19,976 nucleotides of DNA from an uncultured Acetatifactor sp. (GTDB taxonomy: Bacteria; Bacillota; Clostridia; Lachnospirales; Lachnospiraceae). The notes beneath the pieces were generated by a model. That model saw only the letters and a list, made by a program, of their open reading frames with translations. It ran no database searches and was not told the origin of the DNA. Positions 6,872-12,860 of the stretch are shown here, piece by piece. Location of the stretch: assembly GCA_910584435.1 (NCBI GenBank), contig CAJUAP010000069.1, forward strand, positions 1 to 19,976, in the 5' to 3' direction. Numbering within the stretch: the first letter of the stretch is position 1; each line of letters opens with the position of its first letter. A program made the position numbers and the translations under genes.

Positions 6872-8275
6872 ATGGGCGATTATTTATTCATTTCGGACGC
6901 TGCAAAAGAGGTCAAAGTAGAGAGTCATGTACTTCGTTATTGGGAGGAAGAGCTGCATTTACCCATTAAGAGAAATGAATTGGGACATCGATACTATACA
7001 GAAGAGGATGTGGAAAGGTTTAAGCAGATTAAGAGTATGAAAGAAAGGGGATTACAATTGAAGGCAATCAAAATGATATTGAGGGATGGAAAACTGGATG
7101 TGCTGTCCATGGAAGAAACAGGAATAGACAGAACCACACGGCGGAATCAGGCAGAACCAGATCCGGAAGCGGAATTTTCTGATGCAGGGATAGAGGATTC
7201 AGCCATATATCAGCCCCAGTCTCCCATGTCCGAAATAGAGATGGATCGGAATGAAATAATGCCTGATAGAAGAACAGGCCGGAGCAGCATGCCGGAGGAA
7301 AGGAATCCGCCGGATGATATGCCGGAAGGCAGAAATGTGCAGTCCAGGATGCCCCAGGGAGGAATGGCGGAGGGAAGAAATGTGCAGCCAAGGATGGGGA
7401 GCATGCCTGAGAGAAGGAATGTACAGCCAAGGACGGGGAGCATGCCTGAGGGAAGGAATGTACAGCCAAGAATGGGGAGCATGCCTGAGGGAAGGAATGT
7501 GCAGTCAAGGATGGGAGACATGCCTGAGGGAAGGAATCCGCAGTTAAGAATGCCGCAAAATGGTATGCCGCAAATCAGGAACTCGGAGGCAGTGAATCTG
7601 CCGTCAGGCATGGCCAGGGGGCGGAATGCAGGCGCAAGAATGTCAGAAGAATCCGGAGAATTGGCAATTGATATTATTTCTGCTCAGGATAAGGAGCCGG
7701 TAATTCAGGAATCCAGAGAAGACAAGTCAAGAAGACTTCAATGGCTGCTTCAACAATTGATACGTCAAACGCTTCAGGAGAATAACATAGAGCTCTGCCG
7801 CGAAATTCGGGATAGTGTGGTAAAAGAACTTGATTATCAGTTCCGCATGCAGGAAGAGCGCGAAGATGCCAGAGACAGGATGATGGAAGAGAGGAGTGAA
7901 GAGCACTATAGGAAAATGGACGAGCTCATTCGTAAAAAGAGCCGTCGGCTTAGGAAAATGAAGCCTGACAAAGAACAGCACAGAGAACTCCAGGATAGAA
8001 AGGGGAGCAAGGAAAATAAGGCAGTTGAAAGTGACGAAAAGGAATGGGAGATGGAAGGACAGGATGGCAGAAACAGTGATATAGAAGAATTGGACAAATG
8101 GAATAAAGATACAGGAGAAACTAATCAAAATGCCGGTGAAACAAAAGAGCGAGAGAAGAGAGGATGGAACCGGGGGGAGAAGAGTAAGTGGAAGCAGGGC
8201 GCAGACAATCAGAATAACACCCTTCAGGAAGAACAGTCAGCTCCGCTGGTCAAAAAGAAAAGGCGCTTCTTTTGA
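6872..8275 (+). CDS. MerR-family transcriptional regulator with tandem 13-residue repeats and coiled coil
   Basis: This gene encodes 467 residues. Residues 1-75 are a MerR winged helix-turn-helix (ISDAAKEVKVESHVLRYWEEE, then GHRYYTEEDVERFKQIKSM and GLQLKAIKMIL). About residues 130-260 are a low-complexity array of MPEGRNVQPRMGS-like units, four at an exact 39 bp period from 7364. About 280-380 is a charged helical region that looks like a coiled coil (RRLQWLLQQLIRQTL, then EEREDARDRMMEERSEE). A Lys/Glu/Asn-rich tail ends KKKRRFF. The ribosome site is AAAGGAG. I know of Clostridial MerR-like proteins with DNA-binding heads and coiled-coil tails, but I cannot name the target or ligand. No effector-binding domain is seen, and the repeats suggest a variable-length linker. 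Confidence 0.85.
   Translation: MGDYLFISDAAKEVKVESHVLRYWEEELHLPIKRNELGHRYYTEEDVERFKQIKSMKERGLQLKAIKMILRDGKLDVLSMEETGIDRTTRRNQAEPDPEAEFSDAGIEDSAIYQPQSPMSEIEMDRNEIMPDRRTGRSSMPEERNPPDDMPEGRNVQSRMPQGGMAEGRNVQPRMGSMPERRNVQPRTGSMPEGRNVQPRMGSMPEGRNVQSRMGDMPEGRNPQLRMPQNGMPQIRNSEAVNLPSGMARGRNAGARMSEESGELAIDIISAQDKEPVIQESREDKSRRLQWLLQQLIRQTLQENNIELCREIRDSVVKELDYQFRMQEEREDARDRMMEERSEEHYRKMDELIRKKSRRLRKMKPDKEQHRELQDRKGSKENKAVESDEKEWEMEGQDGRNSDIEELDKWNKDTGETNQNAGETKEREKRGWNRGEKSKWKQGADNQNNTLQEEQSAPLVKKKRRFF
7319..7558 (+). repeat. in-frame 39-45 bp tandem repeats within the MerR gene
   Basis: Unit starts (ATG codons) are at 7319, 7364, 7403, 7442, 7481 and 7520. The spacing is 45, 39, 39, 39 and 39 bp. 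Consensus product is MPEGRN-V-Q-P/S-R-M-G-S/D. More diverged units flank it on both sides (MPEERNPPDD before, MPQIRNSEAV after). Unit divergence is low in the middle, which indicates recent expansion by slippage or unequal exchange. Confidence 0.9.
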
Positions 8276-8284
8276 AGAAGCGCC
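8262..8284 (-). terminator. terminator of the ferredoxin gene, embedded in the 3' end of the MerR gene
   Basis: GGCGCTTCTT (8262-8271) and AAGAAGCGCC (8275-8284) form a perfect 10 bp stem with a 3 nt loop. On the minus strand the stem is followed by TTTTCTTTTTGAC, a good U-run. That U-run is the complement of the codons for the MerR C-terminal lysines and arginine, and the loop contains the MerR stop codon. On the plus strand there is no T-run. Confidence 0.85.
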
Positions 8285-8290
8285 AATGTA

Positions 8291-8461
8291 TTATGCCTGC
8301 TCAATTGCGCCGACGGGGCACTGGCTTGCACAGGAACCACAATCAATGCACTTGTCAGCATCTATTTCAAACTTGCCGTCCCCCATGCTGATAGCGCCAA
8401 CAGGGCACTGTGCTTCACAAGCACCACAGGATACACAGGAATCACCAATTGCATATGCCAT
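8291..8461 (-). CDS. 2[4Fe-4S] ferredoxin, 56 aa
   Basis: On the minus strand, ATG 8461 opens a 56-residue protein with two CxxCxxCxxxCP clusters: Cys9, 12, 15, 19 and Cys38, 41, 44, 48, each followed by PVGAI. This is the classical clostridial-type low-potential electron carrier. The ribosome site is AAGGAGG, seven to ten bases before the start. It follows pflA by about 75 bp on the same strand and ends in the strong terminator at 8262-8284. A likely role is supplying electrons to radical-SAM activation, or general anaerobic redox traffic. The link to PflA is inference from position only. Confidence 0.95.
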   Translation of the reverse strand: MAYAIGDSCVSCGACEAQCPVGAISMGDGKFEIDADKCIDCGSCASQCPVGAIEQA

Positions 8462-8535
8462 AATAATAATCCTCCTTCATTCTACGGTTTATTTCCGTTT
8501 CGTTTAAGATTTTAACAAATGTACCATAAAGCAGA

Positions 8536-9303
8536 CTAAACAGCTTCAGCACGTCTCTTTTTGAGACCCTCAAGGATAACTTTCTTTTTCTCAAGAAGCT
8601 TATCCTGGTTCATGGGAGGCACACCTTTCAGTTTATATTCCATCCCAAGGCTTTCGTATTTTTTCTCGCCCATTGTGTGGTAGGGAAGTACATCCAACGC
8701 TTTGAGGTTGCCAAACTGACCGATAAAATACCCCAGATCAAATAAATATTTATCATCATCCGTGATACCGGGAACCACTACATGGCGTATCCACATATCT
8801 ACATGCTTCTCATTAAGGTAAGCGGCAAATTTCAGGATATTCTCGTTGGGCTGGAGTGTGAGTTCTTTATGCTTTTCTGGATCAATGTGCTTTATATCAA
8901 GCATAACCAGATCTGTCAGACTCATAAGCCTATCCAATTTCGTCATGAAAGCTTCGCTCCTGGGGTTGAAGGCGATACCCGAACTGTCTATGCAGGTATG
9001 GATATTTTTCTCTTTTGCAAGAGTGAATAATTCGATTAAAAAGTCCGGCTGCATCAGGGGTTCCCCTCCTGTTACGGTCAGGCCGCCGCCGTTTGCATAA
9101 AATGGACGGTTTTTCTCGTATTGCTCAATGATTTCGGCAGGCTCCATCAAAGTACCGCCATTCATTTCCCATGTGTCAGGATTATGGCAGTAAGCACAGC
9201 GCATAGGACAACCCTGTACAAAGACAACAAAACGTGTGCCTGGGCCGTCAACGGTTCCAAAGCTTTCCAATGAGTGAATTCTTCCCTGCATAAGATGCAC
9301 CAT
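8536..9303 (-). CDS. pflA: pyruvate formate-lyase activating enzyme (radical SAM)
   Basis: This gene encodes 255 residues on the minus strand. It carries the radical SAM cluster motif GCPMRCAYCHNPDTW (Cys32, Cys36, Cys39), the preceding FGTVDGPGTRFVVF and the SAM-binding TGGEPLMQ. DIKHIDPEKHKELT and DVLPYHTMGEKKY follow, both typical of PflA. The enzyme uses SAM and reduced iron-sulfur to place a glycyl radical on PFL. Start choice is uncertain: ATG 9303 has only AGAAAG close by, and ATG 9291 (MQGRIHS) matches the usual family start. It lies downstream of the PFL gene set but beyond a terminator, so partial independence is likely. A weak promoter-like TTGAAC with a TATATT lies in the 60 bp upstream. 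Confidence 0.95.
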   Translation of the reverse strand: MVHLMQGRIHSLESFGTVDGPGTRFVVFVQGCPMRCAYCHNPDTWEMNGGTLMEPAEIIEQYEKNRPFYANGGGLTVTGGEPLMQPDFLIELFTLAKEKNIHTCIDSSGIAFNPRSEAFMTKLDRLMSLTDLVMLDIKHIDPEKHKELTLQPNENILKFAAYLNEKHVDMWIRHVVVPGITDDDKYLFDLGYFIGQFGNLKALDVLPYHTMGEKKYESLGMEYKLKGVPPMNQDKLLEKKKVILEGLKKRRAEAV

Positions 9304-9341
9304 CACTTTCTATATTGAATATATCAAAAATACAGTTGGTT

Positions 9342-9379
9342 CAAAAACCCGGAAGGAGCGCTGATGCCGCTTTCCGGGT
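9342..9379 (-). terminator. intrinsic terminator between glycyl-radical domain gene and pflA
   Basis: ACCCGGAA (9347-9354) and TTCCGGGT (9372-9379) form the outer stem. On the minus strand the stem is followed by TTTTTGAACC. It would cut transcripts of the split PFL genes before pflA, fitting the usual excess of PFL over its activase. Confidence 0.75.
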
Positions 9380-9515
9380 CTTATTCGGGTAGTAATGATT
9401 ACTCTGTGCCGAGGACAATCCGTTTCGGTCTGCCAGAGGAAGATTCGCCGGGAAAAAATGTCTTAAGTGCAGAATTTCCCAGGGCTAAACTTGACTCTAA
9501 TGGCAAATCGTAAGA

Positions 9516-9758
9516 TTAGATTGCCTCATGGAAGGTACGAGAGATAACATCAGCCTGCTGTTCCGGGGTCAGCTTAATGAAGTTTACTGCATATCCTGAA
9601 ACACGGATGGTCAGCTGAGGATAGTTCTCAGGATGTTTCTGTGCATCCAGCAGAGTATCTCTGTTCAATACGTTTACATTCAGGTGATGGCCGCCCTTCG
9701 TAGCATAACCATCAAGTAAATTAACAAGGTTATCAACCTGTGCAGAATTTGTTGCCAT
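9516..9758 (-). CDS. stand-alone glycyl-radical domain, C-terminal part of a split pyruvate formate-lyase (GrcA-like)
   Basis: This gene encodes 80 residues on the minus strand. The sequence aligns with the C-terminal glycyl-radical domain of PFL: NLVNLLDGYATKGGHHLNVNV, then YPQLTIRVSGYAVNFIKLT with the radical glycine at Gly55, and DVISRTFHEAI at the end. Start ATG 9758 is chosen because AGGAGG lies just before it. An in-frame upstream ATG at 9788 lacks such a site. E. coli GrcA/YfiD and phage T4 Y06I are known free glycyl domains that rescue oxygen-cut PFL. Here the upstream PFL core has no such domain, so this peptide is probably the obligate partner, not a spare. It shares the reading frame of pflB. 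A possible promoter TTGCAA lies at 9870-9875. Confidence 0.93.
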   Translation of the reverse strand: MATNSAQVDNLVNLLDGYATKGGHHLNVNVLNRDTLLDAQKHPENYPQLTIRVSGYAVNFIKLTPEQQADVISRTFHEAI

Positions 9759-9881
9759 AATTAGTTTCCTCCTGTTCTGATCCGGCATTCACCCTTTTTG
9801 CTTACATAATACAAGCGCTGTCAGGGCGAAATGCCGTTTTATTAAATATATGATATGAAACAATAATGATTGCAAAATGAA

Positions 9882-10085
9882 TTATTTAAAATCATCCAAT
9901 CCCTGTTCAAGCGTGGGTACACTGCAAGCCAACGGTGTCCTGGAACAATCCGTACAGCCCATTGTCTGAACGTTTTTTGACTCCTGAACCTGCTGGTCGC
10001 AATCCACATTTACATGGCCCACACCTTCCGCCATTCCGGAATCCAGCATGTTTACAAGGTCGTCAATCATTTTCTTTTCGTCCAT
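9882..10085 (-). CDS. 67 aa Cys-containing protein resembling the start of a glycyl-radical domain
   Basis: ATG 10085 follows a very strong AAGGAGG site on the minus strand. The first half (DDLVNMLDSGMAEGVGHVNV) resembles residues 10-30 of the glycyl-radical domain next door, about 9 of 22 identical by eye. The second half is unrelated. It lacks the RVSGY motif and instead carries MGCTDCSRTPLACSVP, giving Cys29, Cys44, Cys47 and Cys54. It lies between pflB and the radical-domain gene, in the same frame as both. I infer a paralogue of the radical-domain N-terminus with a new Cys-rich tail, perhaps a structural or redox subunit. I do not recognise the full-length family. Confidence 0.75.
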   Translation of the reverse strand: MDEKKMIDDLVNMLDSGMAEGVGHVNVDCDQQVQESKNVQTMGCTDCSRTPLACSVPTLEQGLDDFK

Positions 10086-10142
10086 AGTGCCTCCTTGTCT
10101 GCCTCAACCAATTGCCGTTACATAACGTGCGTAGTGCTCGAT

Positions 10143-10235
10143 GTCACTTTACTTCAAATCCAGCTCGATGTCGCCGGAGAACACGAAGTGTTCGTCACTT
10201 TACTTCAAATCCAGCTCGATGTCACCGGAGAACAC
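10143..10235 (-). repeat. 51 bp tandem duplication of the pflB 3' end
   Basis: Positions 10143-10184 and 10194-10235 match at 41 of 42 bases and start 51 bp (17 codons) apart. Each copy encodes VFSGDIELDLK followed by a TAA stop in the pflB frame, the copy at 10194-10235 being the real gene end. A further 12 bp piece (GCTCGATGTCAC) recurs at 10136-10147. The downstream copy is therefore untranslated, or readable only by stop-codon readthrough. Confidence 0.9.
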
Positions 10236-12236
10236 TTTATCTTCCTTGCCCAATGCGCCGGGGATAATAGTAAAGGTATTGGAGATACCGTCCTGTGCAT
10301 CGTTGAAAGGAAGCTTGGATACGGAAGACAGAGATGCTACCGCACCATGAGTATCACGGCCATGCATGGGGTTTGCACCCGGTGCAAACGGCTGACCCTT
10401 CTTACGTCCGTCAGGGGTGTTGCCCGTAGCCTTGCCATAGGTAACATTGGAGGTAATGGTCAGGATAGAAGTGGTAGGCACACCGTTTCTGTAGGTGTGA
10501 TGTCTTCTGATTGCGGTCATGAATTTGTGAACCACTTCCTGAGCAATATCGTCTACACGATCATCATCATTACCATACTTAGGGAATTCGCCTGTGGTCT
10601 TGAAATCTACAATAATGCCGTCTTCATCACGGACAGGCTCAACCTTTGCATACTTGATAGCAGACAGAGAGTCGGCAACGATGGACAGACCAGCCACGCC
10701 GGTTGCAAAATAACGCTTTACATCTCTGTCGTGAAGAGCCATCTCTGCTCTCTCATAGCAGTATTTGTCATGCATATAGTGGATAATGTTCAAGGTATTT
10801 ACATATACATCTGCCTGCCACTCCAGCATGTCGATGAACTTGCTCCAAACATCATCATAGTCAAGCACATCACCTGTCACAGGACGATATTTAGGACCTA
10901 CCTGCTTCTTGGTAACTTCATCCACACCGCCGTTCAAAGCATACAGCAGACATTTTGCAACATTTGCACGTGCGCCGAAGAACTGCATTTCCTTGCCGAT
11001 TACCATGGAAGATACACAGCAGGCGATGCCATAGTCATCACCATGTGTTACTCTCATCAGATCATCATTCTCGTACTGGATGGAAGAAGTCTGGATGGAC
11101 ATCTTTGCACAGTATCTCTTCCAGCTTTCCGGAAGCCTGGTAGACCACAGTACAGTCAGGTTAGGTTCAGGAGAAGGACCAAGGTTGGTAAGTGTATGCA
11201 GATAACGGAAGCTCATCTTTGTTACCATAGGTCTGCCGTCTACACCAACACCGCCAAGGGACTCTGTAACCCAAACGGGATCGCCGGCGAAAATCTGGTT
11301 GTATTCAGGTGTACGTGCAAATTTGATCAGACGCAGCTTCATGATAAAGTGGTCAATGAATTCCTGAATCTGCTCCTCGGTGAAAGTACCGTTCTTCAAA
11401 TCTCTCTCTGCATAGCAGTCAAGGAAGGTAGAAGTACGTCCAAGGGACATAGCAGCACCGTTCTGCTCCTTCACTGAGCAAAGGTATCCGAAATAAGTCC
11501 ATTGAATAGCTTCCTGCACGTTTGCAGCGGGCTTGGAGATATCGCAGCCGTAAGAAGCAGCCATTTCTTTCATCAGCTTTAATGCGGTCATCTGCTCGGA
11601 GAGCTCTTCGCGAAGACGGATTACATCATCAGTCATAACACGTCCGGTAGAATCCTTCTGTGCCTGCTTGTCCTCAATCAATCTGTCGATGCCGTACAGA
11701 GCAACACGTCTGTAATCGCCGATGATACGTCCACGGCCGTAAGCGTCAGGAAGACCAGTAATGATATGAGAAGAACGGCAGGCTCTCATTTCCTGATTGT
11801 ATGCATCAAAACAACCTGCATTATGTGTTTTCCTGTGAGTAGAGAAGAACTCGGAAATCTCAGGATCAACTTCATAGCCGTTGTCGGAACAAGCCTTCTC
11901 TGCCATGCGGATACCGCCGTAAGGCTGCAGAGATCTCTTGAAAGGCTTGTCGGTCTGGAAACCTACGATGGTTTCTTTGTTTTTGTCAAGGTATCCGGGG
12001 CCATGAGAAGTAATGGTAGATACAACCTTGGTATCCATATCAAGGACACCGCCCGCTTCTCTCTCCTGCTTCTGCAGATCAAGTACCTGTGCCCACAAAT
12101 CCTTTGTGTTCTGTGTAGCCTGGGCAAGGAAGCTCTCATCACCGTCATAAGGATGATAATTCTTCTGGATGAAATCACGCACATTGATTTCTTTATCCCA
12201 TTTGCCTGCTACAAAATCTGTCCATTCTGGTCTCAT
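10200..12236 (-). CDS. pflB: pyruvate formate-lyase core subunit lacking the glycyl-radical domain
   Basis: This gene encodes 678 residues on the minus strand. It is clearly PFL: the start MRPEWTDFVAGKWDKEINVRDFI, the catalytic pair in YGIACCVSSM (Cys406-Cys407), GRARIIGDYRR-type motifs (GRGRIIGDYRRVALYG) and the near-C-terminal NTPDGRKKGQPFAPGANP and ISNTFTIIPGALGKED. PFL normally runs about 740-760 residues and ends in the RVSGY glycyl domain. Here a TAA falls in the linker before that domain, and an 80-residue domain is encoded separately downstream. PFL cleaves pyruvate with CoA to acetyl-CoA and formate. The start is supported by AGGAGG and by a consensus promoter. Splitting, not decay, is favoured because all active-site segments are intact and both parts have ribosome sites. 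Confidence 0.95.
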   Translation of the reverse strand: MRPEWTDFVAGKWDKEINVRDFIQKNYHPYDGDESFLAQATQNTKDLWAQVLDLQKQEREAGGVLDMDTKVVSTITSHGPGYLDKNKETIVGFQTDKPFKRSLQPYGGIRMAEKACSDNGYEVDPEISEFFSTHRKTHNAGCFDAYNQEMRACRSSHIITGLPDAYGRGRIIGDYRRVALYGIDRLIEDKQAQKDSTGRVMTDDVIRLREELSEQMTALKLMKEMAASYGCDISKPAANVQEAIQWTYFGYLCSVKEQNGAAMSLGRTSTFLDCYAERDLKNGTFTEEQIQEFIDHFIMKLRLIKFARTPEYNQIFAGDPVWVTESLGGVGVDGRPMVTKMSFRYLHTLTNLGPSPEPNLTVLWSTRLPESWKRYCAKMSIQTSSIQYENDDLMRVTHGDDYGIACCVSSMVIGKEMQFFGARANVAKCLLYALNGGVDEVTKKQVGPKYRPVTGDVLDYDDVWSKFIDMLEWQADVYVNTLNIIHYMHDKYCYERAEMALHDRDVKRYFATGVAGLSIVADSLSAIKYAKVEPVRDEDGIIVDFKTTGEFPKYGNDDDRVDDIAQEVVHKFMTAIRRHHTYRNGVPTTSILTITSNVTYGKATGNTPDGRKKGQPFAPGANPMHGRDTHGAVASLSSVSKLPFNDAQDGISNTFTIIPGALGKEDKVFSGDIELDLK

Positions 12237-12286
12237 TTCGTAATAACCTCCTGTAAAATTTGAATTGGCTTTGAATCCTTAAGCTT

Positions 12287-12315
12287 ATTATATGAAAAAT
12301 GCCGCAAAAAATCAA
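12287..12315 (-). promoter_or_regulatory. sigma-A promoter of pflB
   Basis: On the minus strand, -35 TTGATT (12315-12310) and -10 TATAAT (12292-12287) are separated by 17 bp. The leader to pflB is about 45 nt. Confidence 0.75.
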
Positions 12316-12325
12316 GGTGGAAGAG

Positions 12326-12343
12326 TGTACTTTTTTTGGTACA
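12326..12343. promoter_or_regulatory. inverted repeat TGTAC-N8-GTACA, candidate operator
   Basis: TGTAC (12326-12330) and GTACA (12339-12343) flank an 8 bp T-rich centre. It ends 11 bp upstream of the pflB -35 element and lies in the pflB/DUF1858 divergent region. The regulator is unknown. Confidence 0.45.
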
Positions 12344-12353
12344 ATAGCTGATA

Positions 12354-12370
12354 TTTACAACGTTTTACAA
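12354..12370. promoter_or_regulatory. 10 bp-phased direct repeat TTTACAA, candidate activator site
   Basis: TTTACAA occurs at 12354-12360 and again at 12364-12370, one helical turn apart. The pair is roughly equidistant from the pflB -35 (12315) and the DUF1858 gene -35 (12414). Confidence 0.4.
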
Positions 12371-12413
12371 AGGTTTTGTTGTTTTTTTGGAAGAATTTAA
12401 TAAATAGAATTAC

Positions 12414-12442
12414 TTGTCATATTTTGGGGAAAGATATATACT
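12414..12442 (+). promoter_or_regulatory. sigma-A promoter of the DUF1858 gene
   Basis: -35 TTGTCA (12414-12419) and -10 TATACT (12437-12442) are separated by 17 bp. It is divergent from the pflB promoter about 100 bp away. Confidence 0.75.
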
Positions 12443-12502
12443 GGTTATGCGGGCGCCGGAAAGTGAGCAGCAAATGAAAAAGGCACCGGAAAGGAGAGAA
12501 AG

Positions 12503-12694
12503 ATGACTGGTATAACGAAGGAAATGACAATTGGTGAAATCCTGCGGACAAACCCGGATGTGGCACCTGTTCTGATGGATGCAGGCATGCATTGCCTGGG
12601 ATGTCCTTCTGCACAGGGAGAATCGCTGGAGGAAGCGGCAGAAGTACATGGAATTGACATTGATGCCCTGATGAAAGCGATCGAGGAACTGTAG
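12503..12694 (+). CDS. DUF1858 / hybrid-cluster-associated redox disulfide domain protein
   Basis: This gene encodes a 63-residue protein. The pattern TKEMTIGEILRTNPDVAPVLMDAG, then MHCLGCPSAQGESLEEAAEVHGID, matches the DUF1858 family. It has a short helical domain with a conserved CxxC pair (Cys-Leu-Gly-Cys), often found beside or fused to hybrid cluster and other anaerobic metal proteins. The redox-disulfide role is a family proposal, not proven. The start is supported by AAAGGAGAG. The gene is monocistronic, with its own consensus promoter and a strong terminator, and is divergent from pflB, so co-regulation with fermentation is plausible. Confidence 0.9.
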   Translation: MTGITKEMTIGEILRTNPDVAPVLMDAGMHCLGCPSAQGESLEEAAEVHGIDIDALMKAIEEL

Positions 12695-12797
12695 GCCGGG
12701 TCTGCAGAGCTTTTCATTTAAAGTGATTCGTACTGCCTGGATGTAACGATAGGAATGATAACGATTTAAATTACTATGATGAATCTGCAATCGGTTT

Positions 12798-12840
12798 AGA
12801 ATCCCTCTGCACCCTTATTTCAGGGCGGCAGAGGGATTCT
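12798..12840. terminator. bidirectional terminator between DUF1858 gene and mecA
   Basis: A perfect 13 bp stem joins AGAATCCCTCTGC (12798-12810) and GCAGAGGGATTCT (12828-12840). CCCT/AGGG in the loop can extend it. The T-runs are short on both sides. It lies between convergent genes. Confidence 0.75.
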
Positions 12841-12860
12841 GTTCATTCCATTGCGTTTCT

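Noticed and set aside
7068..7611. Several ORFs in other frames across the MerR repeats
   Set aside because: They are open only because the 39 bp repeat unit keeps all frames periodic. Their products are repeat shadows such as LPSGMLPILGCTF.
10200..10202. pflB stop as a sequencing error or simple nonsense mutation
   Set aside because: The duplicated tail repeats the same stop, a 67-codon ORF intervenes, and the radical domain has its own start and AGGAGG site, so one base change cannot explain the arrangement.
10014..11477. Long plus-strand ORF of 487 codons across the pflB region
   Set aside because: It is the antisense shadow of pflB. It has no ribosome site, its product is rich in Cys, His and Ile without any domain, and the opposite strand is an unmistakable PFL.
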